NCBI GenBank assembly: GCA_022841205.1
Contig: JALHCK010000012.1
Coordinates: 31,106 to 95,105, forward strand
Source: Methanomicrobiales archaeon
Lineage (GTDB): Archaea > Halobacteriota > Methanomicrobia > Methanomicrobiales > Methanospirillaceae
Direction: 5' to 3'
DNA length: 64,000 nt
Each line of letters opens with the position of its first letter. Positions within the stretch are counted from its first letter, which is position 1. Made by a program: the position numbers and the translations under genes. The notes beneath the pieces were generated by a model. The model was not told where the DNA came from, ran no database searches, and saw nothing but the letters and a program-made list of their open reading frames with translations. This document shows positions 17,443-26,782 of this stretch, piece by piece.

Positions 17443-17975
17443 CCTGATTCCCCCTTTCCGGTGTTTTCTTCCTCTTCCCGTGAACGGAGGAGCTTAGCCG
17501 CAGCCTCTCCGACGCTTCGCATGACATCGGAAATCCGTTCCTCGATTTCGATCTCTTCATCGATCTCGAGCGATGACCGTTCTACTTCGAGCAGGAACCG
17601 GGCGACTTCACTTGCCTCAAAGAGGAGGTCATCGAGCTCATCCTGGGTGAAAAACCCGCACATTGCGCCGTAGAAGAAGGTTGCCCCCGATTTGGTGACC
17701 TTCTTCTTGAACGAATTCCGGGCCTGGTTGACGGCCTGGGCTGTATAGGGCTCCTTCATGAAGGGCACGAGATCGGGGAGGTGCTTGCCTATGAAGGTCA
17801 TCTCCGCCCCGTTCCGGGTCCGGAAGTCGGTGCAGAGGCGGGCAATTGCCCACTCCCTGGCGGTGACATAGGTTCTCCTCCTGAGAAACTGGTTCACCTT
17901 CCGGTAAGCCGCTCCATCAACCTTCTTGAATTTTTTATACTTGTTGACGTCTTCCTGCCCGAAATGACGCGCCAT
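17439..17975 (-). CDS. Conserved archaeal protein of unknown function (DUF5806-like)
   Basis: A 178-residue soluble, charged protein. It begins with a Lys-rich stretch, then VNQFLRRRTYVTAREWAIARLC and SGATFFYGAMCGFFTQDELD, and ends in an acidic coiled region with no signal or membrane segment. The pattern agrees with what I recall of the DUF5806 family shared by haloarchaea and methanogens, whose role is unknown. First gene of the operon with mobB and glmM. A TATA-like CGTATAATATTC (about 17998-18009) lies close upstream, so the mRNA should have a short or no leader. Confidence 0.78.
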   Translation of the reverse strand: MARHFGQEDVNKYKKFKKVDGAAYRKVNQFLRRRTYVTAREWAIARLCTDFRTRNGAEMTFIGKHLPDLVPFMKEPYTAQAVNQARNSFKKKVTKSGATFFYGAMCGFFTQDELDDLLFEASEVARFLLEVERSSLEIDEEIEIEERISDVMRSVGEAAAKLLRSREEEENTGKGESG

Positions 17976-19767
17976 GTGATACCATTGTGTCCGGTGAATA
18001 TTATACGCTGCGGGTCACCGGGGTTGCAGGATCTGGGGGAACCCTTTTGTATATAGCACCCAACGGTTTATGGACTGAGGGAGGATAGAGCTCAAGCGGC
18101 ATAATAAATCCAAAGACCCGGCCTCATTTTCAAAAAATGCGAGTTAATTGATTCTATTTCCTGGAAGTTATAACCGATCTCCCTTTGTGAAAGGAGAAGG
18201 AGGCGGGATGCAACAGGTTGTTATGGAGAATATGTAAGGAGCAAACTTCAGGCCGACCTTCAGCTCTATTCGCCAGGGGTTGTTCTCCATGAGGTTCGTT
18301 GCGTTTGTGGATCCCCACTTTCTTCTGTGAGATGACTGCATTGAAAGGCGGCGTCCGGAAACACTACTGTCTGGTGTGCAGGATGGAAAAGAGATGAAGT
18401 TTTGGAAAATCCGGACCAACGGGGGGTATATTCCCTCAGCTGTTCATCCACAGGCAATGCAGACCGGTGACGAGCAACCTGCCTGCCCCGGTGAGTTATC
18501 AAACGCATTTCCCGGGTCCACTGCTATCAGAACCTGTCGGTTTAATTGCATGGTGGTTTCGTCCTGTCGTTACACCTCAGCGCAAGAGAGATCGTAACCG
18601 GGGCGGTGTGTGGATGGCGAATTTATTCCAGGAATCATCAGTTCCGGCAGGGACCTGCCAGTCAGATGCGGACAGTCCACGGTGATAAGCCGAAGGTTGC
18701 ACTCTTATTTTAGAGTTAGCCTCCATTTTCGCTGGTAAATGAAATACCTGTTGAACAGGAGTATTTTTCAGGGATTTTGGGTTTATTATCGCTCTTCACG
18801 GGTCATATTGTGGAGATCCTGGAGGTTTATGAAACCAGTCGTTGCTTCGTGGGAGAAGTATTTTTTCCGGATGGTATGATCATATCCATAATTCCGCGGT
18901 TTTCACCCAGGGAGGCATATGACCAGAGGATATCAGTGGCGTTTCATATTTCCCGGGGAATCATGTGGCCTCCTGGCTCTTTTTGTAAACCTTTCCTGGA
19001 GGGAATTACACCCGATGACCATAAGATCTTCAGGGGCGGATACCCCCTCACATTATCATATCCACATGAGGCAAGGAGTGGAAACCAAGGTCAGCTGGCC
19101 GGCATATCGGGGCTGTTGGCGATTCCTCAAAAACGGATTCAAGAATTCCCTGCTCCTGTCCACATCCTCAAAAAGAGCCTGTGCCAGGCATCCTGGCTTT
19201 GCAATCCGGGAGAAGACTACCGTGATACCGTCCACCAGAGGCCCATATTTTTTAGGAATTCCGAAGAGGTTTCATGACAGTTCAGGAGCTCTCCCAACAG
19301 ATCCCACCGTCCACCTTTGGAGAGAAGGGTTGCAGGTGCGATGGAGATGACATTCTTATTACCCGTTGCGTTTTTAACCCCTCCCTTTCAGGGTTATCCT
19401 CATATCGCGTTTTCTGCAGCAGTCACGGTTGAAAACGATGAAATATATGGCCCGGAGGCCCGGATGCCATTTGCGGGCGAATATGAGGCCGAATTTTTTC
19501 CTGATCTCCATCCCAGGCGGGGACCCAGATAACTCTGAAGTCTCCATGCTTCTCTAATGGGTATCAATGTCACTCCAGAGATTACCACGTGTTGTGAAAG
19601 AAGATTGGCGTGTTTGTTTAGAGTCACACCGGTCCTGTTACTGGTACCTTCACTAATTGGGCCCACTAGAACCGCGACACTCTGAAAAATTGTCATTTCC
19701 GATTTTCTTTGCGGCAAATGTGTATTCTGCGCAAAACTTTAATTATCGGGAGAAATAAGAATAGAGC
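17976..19767. other. Gene-poor region of 1.8 kb before xerA
   Basis: No convincing gene is seen. Plus-strand ORFs of 166 and 143 codons near 18777-19350 have no recognisable motif and lie in overlapping frames. A hairpin, CTCCCTTTGTGAAAGGAG, lies at 18179-18196. Several TATA-like stretches occur (for example near 18043-18060). The region may hold a structured RNA, a recombination site for the neighbouring XerA, or debris; none can be demonstrated by eye. Confidence 0.5.
19736..19746 (+). promoter_or_regulatory. TATA box of xerA
   Basis: CTTTAATTATC preceded by a purine-rich GCGCAAAA (BRE-like). It lies 22-32 bases before the ATG at 19768, which implies a leaderless transcript. Confidence 0.55.
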
Positions 19768-20730
19768 ATGGAGGCGGGCTTTTTTTCCGAATGGGTTGGA
19801 AGGTACCGCCATTACCTGCGAATGCGCAATTATTCCGCCCGGACCATCCAGAGCTACGAGCAGGTGGTCCGCCACTTTGCCTACTATGTCTGGCTCCGCC
19901 GTACGGCCGATCCCGGGAAACTGCTGATCTACTGGGAGAACCTCTCGCGGGCCCGCCTGGATACCGATGTCGAAGTAAAGCCGGTGATGATCACTGACTA
20001 CCTCACCTTCCTCTCCTCGGGAAAGACCTACAAGCCAAAGACCATCCACCGGATCATCTCGACTCTGAGTTCGTTCTACCGGTTCCTCTACTCGCAGGGA
20101 GCGGTCTCCACGAACCCGATGTCCGGGGTGGAGCGCCCCAAGATCAAGGACCAGGAGCTCCGCTACCTGAAGCACAGCCAGGTGATCCGGCTGATCGATT
20201 CGATCGAAGACCCCCGCGACCGGCTGGTCATCAGGGTCATCTACGCAACCGGGGTCCGGGTCTCCGAGCTCTGCGCCATGAACCTCGAGGACATCGATTT
20301 CGAGGACGGGACCATCCGGGTGCGGGGGAAAGGCGGCAAGATCCGGATCGTGTTCATCGACCGTGAGACGCTCGAGGAGATTGCCGATTTCATCGGTACC
20401 CGGATCGAAGGTCCGCTCTTCCTTGGCCAGATGGGCCACCACATCTCCCCCCGCTCGGTGCAGCACATTTTCAAGCTCTATGCCCCTCCGGGAATCACCC
20501 CGCACAAAATCCGGCACAGCTACGCAAGCGAGCTATACCGGCGGTCAAAGAACCTCCGGGTGGTCCAGGAGAACCTCGGGCATACCTCGATCAAGACCAC
20601 CGAGATCTACCTGCACACCGACCTTGATGAGCGGAAACGGGTCTACCAGGAGTACTTCCCGCTGGCGGAGGCGGGCAACCGGGAAACTGAAGATCGGCGC
20701 AAGGCGAGACGGGATCGGGATTATCCATAG
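19768..20730 (+). CDS. xerA: XerA-type tyrosine recombinase
   Basis: A 320-residue site-specific recombinase. The N-terminal SAM-like DNA-binding domain (about 5-115) is followed by the catalytic domain with the full set of residues: R164 (ATGVRVSELC), K188 (RGKGGK), H246 and R249 (PHKIRH), H272 (LGHTSIKTT) and the nucleophile Y281 (EIYLHTD). Length and architecture fit archaeal XerA, which resolves chromosome dimers at a dif-like site; it could instead be an integrase of an old element. It stands alone after a 1.8-kb gene-poor stretch. The C-terminus has a charged tail rich in Arg and Glu. Confidence 0.9.
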   Translation: MEAGFFSEWVGRYRHYLRMRNYSARTIQSYEQVVRHFAYYVWLRRTADPGKLLIYWENLSRARLDTDVEVKPVMITDYLTFLSSGKTYKPKTIHRIISTLSSFYRFLYSQGAVSTNPMSGVERPKIKDQELRYLKHSQVIRLIDSIEDPRDRLVIRVIYATGVRVSELCAMNLEDIDFEDGTIRVRGKGGKIRIVFIDRETLEEIADFIGTRIEGPLFLGQMGHHISPRSVQHIFKLYAPPGITPHKIRHSYASELYRRSKNLRVVQENLGHTSIKTTEIYLHTDLDERKRVYQEYFPLAEAGNRETEDRRKARRDRDYP

Positions 20731-21390
20731 AGAATAGCGAATAACCCTCAGGTTACCGTCCTTCGGAACGGTATTGGGAAAAAGGGGGGTATCAGCAATT
20801 CTCCCTGGAACGTTCACCAACCACGGCCGGGCATCCTCCCGGCACTGGGGGGTGAATCCGCAGGTTGTCCGGTTCGGCAACAGCCATCGCCTGTCATCGG
20901 GGGCCCGAAATATGGTATCCACCATGGTTCCGCAGGTCATCCTGTCGATGGGGACAACCCGGCAGCAGGTCGGTCCTGTTCCCGATCCTGGTCAGGGTCC
21001 CTTACTCAACGCATGCAGGGGGGCTCTCCTGCCGGAAATCGCAAAGTGGATAATTTCCGGAAAATAAAAATTCCCTGTTGTTGTTTACAGGAATTATCGG
21101 AATATCTTCCTTACTCATATCGCGCCCAACCCCGGTCCCTCCGAAGACATAAACCGCATAACGCTATACTTAAAAATGGATCCGTTTTTCCACCCGGCAG
21201 GATCCACCAAACCGAAAACAGTGTTTTTTCTTACGGTATCATGATACAAAGATATACGAAATGAAATAAAGAAAAGTGAATCCTTTCGAAAAATCACTGG
21301 ATCCCTGGAACAACGACTTTTATCTCGAAACACTTGGCACCGGACGTGTATCGAATCCCTTTTAGCCTTCCGGGAGCATGTTCTGCTACG
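20731..21390. other. Intergenic region between xerA and the Clp1-type kinase
   Basis: 660 bases without a supported gene; ORFs up to 97 codons show no motif. It contains the UUCG hairpin near the left end, an AT-rich stretch around 21150-21290, and a TATA-like CTTTTATC at about 21317-21324 that may serve the next gene. Confidence 0.5.
20754..20773 (+). terminator. Hairpin with C(UUCG)G loop after xerA
   Basis: TACCGT and ACGGTA form a six-base stem around CCTTCGGA, a very stable UUCG-type loop, 23 bases after the xerA stop codon. There is no T-run, so it may act as an RNA 3' stabiliser rather than a terminator. Confidence 0.4.
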
Positions 21391-22266
21391 GTGAACAGCG
21401 AGCCGGATATCCCAGCCTCGTGGGAGAACCTGGGAACAACCCTTGCAGGGCGGAAACCGCTCGTTATATACGTCCTTGGTCCTGTCGATGCAGGGAAGAG
21501 CACGCTCTGCCGTTTCCTTGCCGGCCGCTATTCCGGCCCGGTCGCCTACCTGGATGCAGATACCGGGCAGTCCACGGTCGGACCTCCGGCCACGGCCGGT
21601 CTTGCCACGTGCACAGGAAAACCTGCCCGGGTCCGGGAAACGTTTCTCCGGTTTGTCGGCGCCACATCGCCCCAGGGCCACCAGCTCCAGCACCTGGTTG
21701 CCACTGCCCGGCTCCTTTCCCTTGCCCGGGAGCTGGGAGCCGGGCCGGTCCTCGTCGATTCACCAGGTTTTACCGAAGGACCGGTGGCCGAAGAGTTCCA
21801 GGTTCGGATGATCGATCTCCTGGAACCCGACCTGGTGGTTGCCATCCACGATGGACACGAACTCGATGGGATCCTTGCCAATTTCCGCCCGCGGAGCGGC
21901 ATGGCCATCACATCAATCGCACCATCCCCGCATGCGCTGAGGCGCTCCCGGGTTTGGCGGGCGCATTACCGGCAGGAACGTTTCCGGGCATATTTTTCCG
22001 GGCACCGTGCTGCCGAAATACCCCTGGAAGGGACGGGATTCCACGGGAAGATCCCCGGCAGTTTCAGGGATGCTGACTGGCATGACCTGCTGGTCGCCCT
22101 CTGCGATCCGGATATGCTGGTAGTCTCGCTTGCCATCGTTGAGGAACTGGATCTTGCCGGAGGCGTTCTCAAAGTCCACTGTCCCCACCCCGACCTCTCG
22201 CGGGTTGCATCAGTCCAGGTGGGATCAGTCCGGCTTGAACCGGGCGTGGACTTCGATCCCTGGTGA
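21391..22266 (+). CDS. Clp1/Grc3-type polynucleotide 5'-hydroxyl kinase
   Basis: A 291-residue P-loop protein. The Walker A motif GPVDAGKSTLCRFLAG, the lid/Walker A' region YLDADTGQSTVGPP, and Walker B-like VLVDSPGF match the Clp1/Nol9/Grc3 family, which phosphorylates 5'-OH ends of RNA or DNA. The archaeal form is known as a polynucleotide kinase; a role in RNA repair or tRNA processing is inference. Start: GTG at 21391 is chosen because the P-loop domain begins soon after; the longest frame would need a TTG at 21334, and a GTG at 21346 is also possible. Confidence 0.8.
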   Translation: MNSEPDIPASWENLGTTLAGRKPLVIYVLGPVDAGKSTLCRFLAGRYSGPVAYLDADTGQSTVGPPATAGLATCTGKPARVRETFLRFVGATSPQGHQLQHLVATARLLSLARELGAGPVLVDSPGFTEGPVAEEFQVRMIDLLEPDLVVAIHDGHELDGILANFRPRSGMAITSIAPSPHALRRSRVWRAHYRQERFRAYFSGHRAAEIPLEGTGFHGKIPGSFRDADWHDLLVALCDPDMLVVSLAIVEELDLAGGVLKVHCPHPDLSRVASVQVGSVRLEPGVDFDPW

Positions 22267-22348
22267 TAGAGCGACCCTGGAAAGATGCCCAGCGTTTCCG
22301 CGATCCAGTAGGTGATTGTCGAAATGCACGGAAAAAAGTGTGGAGTTC

Positions 22349-22840
22349 TCACGTCCCGGTTTCGTGCGTCACCCTGGGGATGACCTTGCTTTCGTGGAAG
22401 GACTCTGTGTAGCCGTCCGGGAACCTCATCGTTACAATATCCGGTGAGACATCGATGGTCACAAACCGGGAGAACCAGTACCTCCTGATGGATTTCTCAG
22501 CATCCGGGAAGTCGATGGTGGGCGTGGTGTAGGTAGTACCGTTCACACGAGCAAGGCCATCGACCTCGATGGTGGCTCCTTCCTGCCCAAGTGAGATTAC
22601 CCGGACATCTTTCCCTGAGTATTGTTCAAGCGCCTCCCCGAGTTGCTTCTCTGGCTGGGCGATCCGCATATAGACCATGACCCGCTCGATCCAGGAGAGC
22701 GAGTAGGAGGTTACGATCTCCGCATCCCCGTCCAGTCTGATCGTGATATCAACACTGTTCATGGTAAAGGCGGCAGCCGGGGAGAGCAGGAGCCCGGCAA
22801 GGAGCACCAGCCCGATCAGCAGACACCAATGTCTCATCAT
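22349..22840 (-). CDS. Small secreted protein of unknown function
   Basis: A 163-residue protein with a clear signal peptide (MMRHWCLLIGLVLLAGLLLS, ending near AAAF at 25). The mature part is mixed polar, with SVDITIRLDGDAEIVTSYSL and no cysteine or transmembrane segment. I do not recognise the family. Divergently oriented to the envelope operon starting at 22968, it may belong to the same surface system, but nothing proves that. The second ATG (22837) is an alternative start. Confidence 0.7.
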   Translation of the reverse strand: MMRHWCLLIGLVLLAGLLLSPAAAFTMNSVDITIRLDGDAEIVTSYSLSWIERVMVYMRIAQPEKQLGEALEQYSGKDVRVISLGQEGATIEVDGLARVNGTTYTTPTIDFPDAEKSIRRYWFSRFVTIDVSPDIVTMRFPDGYTESFHESKVIPRVTHETGT

Positions 22841-22967
22841 GGATTGCCTCCTGTATCACTACCCCCTCTGCGGGATCGCTGATAAAGGTAGGGGGCCGGT
22901 TGTTCATCAAAACAATGAATGTTCACCGTACAATTATTATCGATTCATCGCCATCATACTTTTACCC

Positions 22968-23234
22968 ATGACCGAGCAGAAGAAGCAGCTGGCGATATCA
23001 GCCATCGCGATCTGGCTTCTGCTGGTGATATTCTTCATGATCCTCGCCCGGAGCCTCAGCCTGGAAATCTTCTTTGTCCTCTGGCTGATCGGGCTGCTTG
23101 TCATCGTTGAGCTGATCGGCTCGGCCTATGTCAGGCCATCCTGCCTGCGGACGCTCCGCTACCTGATCGCCGCCGGCGTCATCGTCTTTGTGGTCATTGT
23201 CGCCCGGAAAGTGCTGGAGATCCTCGCCTCATGA
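22968..23234 (+). CDS. Small membrane protein, first gene of the MoxR/DUF58 operon
   Basis: An 88-residue protein with three hydrophobic segments and a positively charged N-terminus (MTEQKKQLAISAIAIWLLLV). No family recognised. Its TGA overlaps the ATG of the next gene by four bases, and the operon continues through seven more overlapping or nearly overlapping genes, so it is likely a subunit of the same membrane assembly. The ATG at 22968 is the first start where the reading frame makes sense as a membrane protein. Confidence 0.7.
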   Translation: MTEQKKQLAISAIAIWLLLVIFFMILARSLSLEIFFVLWLIGLLVIVELIGSAYVRPSCLRTLRYLIAAGVIVFVVIVARKVLEILAS

Positions 23235-24931
23235 ACCGGCTTTCCTTTTTCGTCCTGGTCCTGCTATCAGCCGCATTCCTGGGACTCCTCGCTCCATACA
23301 TCGCCCAGCCTGCCCTCTATACCCTCCAGGATGATCCGGCAACCTCATTTCATGCCAACCCGGCCGCCCTGGAACAGATCTCCCAGAGGCGCTCGGCCGA
23401 GCTTGAATCCCTGATGCAGGGACTCCTCGATTCGCCGCAACCGGTGGTCCTGAATGTCAGGATCCACGACTTCGAGGAAGCCCAGCGTGCGTTCGATGAA
23501 TACAAGGAAAAGTCCCGTACCTTTGGAAATATCGTCGTCTCGCTGGAACTCTCGAAATCGGCGGTCGGGGACTTCCAGCGGGAGAACCGGAAGAACCTTG
23601 CCGCGCTTGAGCGGATGATCAACGAGAGCGCCCGTTTTGCCGAGATCAACCGGCTGGAGATCCGGTACCGCTCGGAAGACAATCCCACCCTGCTCTACAC
23701 TCTCACCTACGAGGGGGAGGCCGTGCAGCAGGCCCTTGCCGATGCCAGCGGGGAGCTGGCCGGACGAAAACCGGAAATCCTCGATGTGAGCGGGAAGCTC
23801 GGCCTGAATACCACCCGGTACCTGGAAGCGGTTGATATTCTCGATGAGATCGTCAGCGAGAGCCGGCAGGAGCAGGAAGTGCGTGCCGGGAACCAGCCGG
23901 TGATAAACGAGTCTTCGCTCATGCTCGCCGTTACCCCCGCCTCCGGCAGGTATGGAGATGCCCTCCAGGTAGCAGGAGCGTATACGTTCACCCGGCTCGC
24001 CCATGTCACCCTGGTACTGGATGGCCGCGACTGGAAGTCCCTGGCCACGAACGAGGGTGGAGTGTTCACAACACCCCTCCCGATCGGGAGGATCCGGGCC
24101 GGCGATCACGTAATATTTGCCAGTTCCGGACCGCTGTATTCGAACATTGTCACCTTCACCGTGCTGCCGGCTGAGACCACGATCACCCTCGAAACGGAAC
24201 CCGGGGAAACATGGGACCATGTCCTCTGCTCCGGCAGCCTGTATGCCGGGAAGACCCCGGTCAGGAGCGCACCGGTCAGGATTATGGTTGACGACTTCCT
24301 GGAACAGACGGTCACAGTTTCTGATGATGGTACCTATTCCGCCATCGTGGTGCTTGCCGAAGGCGGGCATACGCTCCGGGCAGTCTTCGATGATCCAGGC
24401 TACCCGCTCCTTCCGTCATCCAGTGGCATGCAGTCTGTTTCGGTCACACCCCGGGCAAACCTCTCCCTGGTGCTGCTGGTGGGAGGCGGTGTTCTTGCCG
24501 GCGCCCTGATCGTGGCCGGGTGGTACCCCACAAGGAGGAGAACCCCTGTGCCGCCCCTGGTACCCGGGGAACCGGCTCGAATCCCATCAGTACAAACCGG
24601 TCTGCATAAGGCGCCCCTTTCTCCCATTGACGTCCTTATCCGCTACATGGAACTCTTCGAGGGAAAACGCTGGAGCGAGGCGGCACAGGTCCTCTATGTC
24701 TCGCTCCGGGATCGCCTTGCCCGCCGGGCCGCCCCCCGCCTTTCAAGGGCCACGACCGCCCGGGAGTTTGCCGGGATATTCTCGGGCACGGCTCTGTCGG
24801 CACCATTCCGATCCTTTGTCGCCCGGTACGAGGAGATCAGGTACGGGGCCTCATCCCTGGTAAAAAGTGACCAGTTGCTAGCCTTCTGGGACGCGATACT
24901 GTCGCTCATCGAGGAGGGCCGGCATGAATAA
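23231..24931 (+). CDS. Large secreted/membrane protein with C-terminal DUF4129-like domain
   Basis: A 566-residue protein. Signal or anchor at 1-20, then a helical, coiled-coil-like extracellular part (50-220), then two beta-sandwich Ig-like regions (about 235-410: TPASGRYGDALQVAGAYT and TEPGETWDHVLCSGSLYAG). A single membrane helix (NLSLVLLVGGGVLAGALIVAG) follows, and a cytoplasmic tail of about 125 residues with PIDVLIRYMELFEGKRWSEA and LSRATTAREFAG. The tail resembles the DUF4129 module that accompanies MoxR/DUF58 proteins. It is likely a structural partner of the complex. Confidence 0.72.
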   Translation: MNRLSFFVLVLLSAAFLGLLAPYIAQPALYTLQDDPATSFHANPAALEQISQRRSAELESLMQGLLDSPQPVVLNVRIHDFEEAQRAFDEYKEKSRTFGNIVVSLELSKSAVGDFQRENRKNLAALERMINESARFAEINRLEIRYRSEDNPTLLYTLTYEGEAVQQALADASGELAGRKPEILDVSGKLGLNTTRYLEAVDILDEIVSESRQEQEVRAGNQPVINESSLMLAVTPASGRYGDALQVAGAYTFTRLAHVTLVLDGRDWKSLATNEGGVFTTPLPIGRIRAGDHVIFASSGPLYSNIVTFTVLPAETTITLETEPGETWDHVLCSGSLYAGKTPVRSAPVRIMVDDFLEQTVTVSDDGTYSAIVVLAEGGHTLRAVFDDPGYPLLPSSSGMQSVSVTPRANLSLVLLVGGGVLAGALIVAGWYPTRRRTPVPPLVPGEPARIPSVQTGLHKAPLSPIDVLIRYMELFEGKRWSEAAQVLYVSLRDRLARRAAPRLSRATTAREFAGIFSGTALSAPFRSFVARYEEIRYGASSLVKSDQLLAFWDAILSLIEEGRHE

Positions 24932-25820
24932 GACTGCAGTCGTATCATCGCTTCTGATCCTCATCGCGGTCATCGTTCTTATCGCCCACCTTTCGACCAC
25001 CGGTCTCGAATTCTCCCGGTACAACCAGGAGTGGAACGGGACCTCGAAGTTCTTCACCATGCTCGAAGAGGTGGAGGCACGTGACCTTTCCTCGTACTCC
25101 GAGCTCAACGATGAGGACAATTCCCTCCTGCTGATCATCTCCCCCCAGGGCCCCTTTACCGGAGAAGAGGCGGCATCGATCCGGGAATTCCTCGGGAGGG
25201 GCAACACAGTGTTCATCGCTGACGAGACCCGGGAGGCAAACCCGGTGCTTGCATGGCTGGGGAGCGATGCCAGGGTTGTGCCGGCAAACATCAGCAGCGT
25301 GGAGACGGGATATGCCGATCCCCGGACGGTGATCGCATATCCGCGGGGAAACGATCCGCTGCTCGCGAACGTCCCGATGGTCACTCTCAACCGGGCCTCT
25401 GCGGTCTCCGGGGGGACTCCGCTGCTTGCCACCACCCTCTTCTCCTGGGATGACCGCGATGGAGACGGGAAGATGAGCGAGGACGAGCCCCTCTCGTCAT
25501 TTCCGGTCCTCGCCGTAGAGAGTGTCTCCGGAGGCACCCTTTACGTTCTCGCCGATCCCAGTATCTTCATCAACGGGATGGTGGATACTTCCGGCAGGGA
25601 CAACGGGGCACTCATCGGAAACCTCCTCTCCGGGAACAGGACCGTACTCGTAGAGCAGTCCCATTCCAGGACAGCCGGAGCCGACCGGGTCCTCTCCCTT
25701 GCCCTCCTGGCAAAGGATTCAATGGGTATAAAAATCGCTGCGTTGATAGTGTCTGTAAGCATTGTCCTTGCCGCGTTTTTCGGCCGCTGGACAGAGGAGG
25801 AGAGATGGAAACACGGATAA
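24924..25820 (+). CDS. DUF4350-type membrane protein
   Basis: A 298-residue protein with an N-terminal helix (TAVVSSLLILIAVIVLIAHL), a soluble domain and a C-terminal helix (GIKIAALIVSVSIVLAAFFG). The soluble domain has the class-I amidotransferase-like fold signature of DUF4350 (NSLLLIISPQGPFTGEEAASIREFLGRGN and LYVLADPSIFINGM). This family neighbours MoxR and DUF58 genes in many genomes; its function is unknown. It overlaps both the upstream gene (8 bases) and the downstream moxR (16 bases), so the operon is tightly coupled. Confidence 0.8.
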   Translation: MNKTAVVSSLLILIAVIVLIAHLSTTGLEFSRYNQEWNGTSKFFTMLEEVEARDLSSYSELNDEDNSLLLIISPQGPFTGEEAASIREFLGRGNTVFIADETREANPVLAWLGSDARVVPANISSVETGYADPRTVIAYPRGNDPLLANVPMVTLNRASAVSGGTPLLATTLFSWDDRDGDGKMSEDEPLSSFPVLAVESVSGGTLYVLADPSIFINGMVDTSGRDNGALIGNLLSGNRTVLVEQSHSRTAGADRVLSLALLAKDSMGIKIAALIVSVSIVLAAFFGRWTEEERWKHG

Positions 25821-26779
25821 GCCGCCACGAGATCGACGAGATTTCCGGCGCATACAGGAAGATCCGGAGGGAGATCGCCCGGCTGATCGTGGGAAACGAA
25901 GACCTCCTCGAGATCATCTTCATCGGGCTCCTATCCGAGGGGAATATCCTTGTCGAAGGGGTCCCGGGAACGGCAAAGACCACGCTGGTCAAGGCTGCCG
26001 CACACCTGACCGGGTGTGACTTCCGCCGGGTGCAGTGTGCGGTCGATACCCAGCCGGCCGATATTATCGGGGTGAGCATCTGGGATGCAGCAAAACACGA
26101 ATTTGTCCTGCGGAAGGGACCGCTCTTCACCAACATCCTGCTGGTCGACGAGATCAACCGCCTTCCGCCCAAGAGCCAGAGTGCGTTTATCGAGTCCATG
26201 GGCGAACGGCAGGCCACCATTGACGGAATGACCATCCCGATCGAACGTCCCTACATCGCGATCGCCACCCAGAACCCCTTCGAGCGGGAGGGGACCTTTC
26301 CCCTGATCGAGGCGCAGAAGGACCGGTTCATGTTTTCCAACCGTTCCCGGTTCCTGGAACCCGAGTCTGAGCTCGAGATCATCCGGCGCGAGCATTCCGG
26401 AAACCTCGACTGGAACGCCTATTTCGCTTCGCTTTCACCTGCCCTGTCCGGGGCCGACCTGTTGCGGTTCATCTCTCTTTGCCGCACGGTGCATATCGAG
26501 GACGACGTGCTCTCCTACATACGCGACCTGGTGATCGCCACCCGGCAGCATACCGATGTGCAGCTTGGGGTCTCGGCCCGGGCCTCTATCGCCCTCGTCC
26601 GGGGATCGAAGGCCCTTGCGGCCATCAGTGACCGAAGCTACGTTATCCCCGATGATGTCAAGAAGCTTGCCCCGGCGGCATTCGAGCACCGGATCCTGCT
26701 CTCCCGGGAGGCCGAGATCTCCGGGATCTCTCCCGGGCAGGTGGTGGCGGAGCTACTCGGGTCCATCGGGGTGCCATGA
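25805..26779 (+). CDS. moxR: MoxR-family AAA+ ATPase
   Basis: A 324-residue AAA+ chaperone-like ATPase. Walker A GVPGTAKTT (52-60), Walker B ILLVDEINR (111-119), sensor-type ATQNPFEREG and the C-terminal lid are complete. MoxR proteins act with DUF58/VWA partners in maturing or assembling envelope and metal-enzyme complexes. It lies in the centre of the operon between the DUF4350-type and DUF58 genes. No VWA-domain gene accompanies it in the window, unlike many MoxR operons. Confidence 0.93.
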   Translation: METRISRHEIDEISGAYRKIRREIARLIVGNEDLLEIIFIGLLSEGNILVEGVPGTAKTTLVKAAAHLTGCDFRRVQCAVDTQPADIIGVSIWDAAKHEFVLRKGPLFTNILLVDEINRLPPKSQSAFIESMGERQATIDGMTIPIERPYIAIATQNPFEREGTFPLIEAQKDRFMFSNRSRFLEPESELEIIRREHSGNLDWNAYFASLSPALSGADLLRFISLCRTVHIEDDVLSYIRDLVIATRQHTDVQLGVSARASIALVRGSKALAAISDRSYVIPDDVKKLAPAAFEHRILLSREAEISGISPGQVVAELLGSIGVP

Positions 26780-26782
26780 TCC

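Noticed and set aside
18777..19350. Plus-strand ORFs of 166 and 143 codons in overlapping frames
   Set aside because: Neither shows a domain, promoter or ribosome-binding site; codon use looks random.
19693..20517. Minus-strand ORF of 274 codons
   Set aside because: It is antisense to xerA, which has all catalytic residues.
23345..24370. Minus-strand ORF of 341 codons
   Set aside because: It is antisense to the large DUF4129-type protein; there is no motif.
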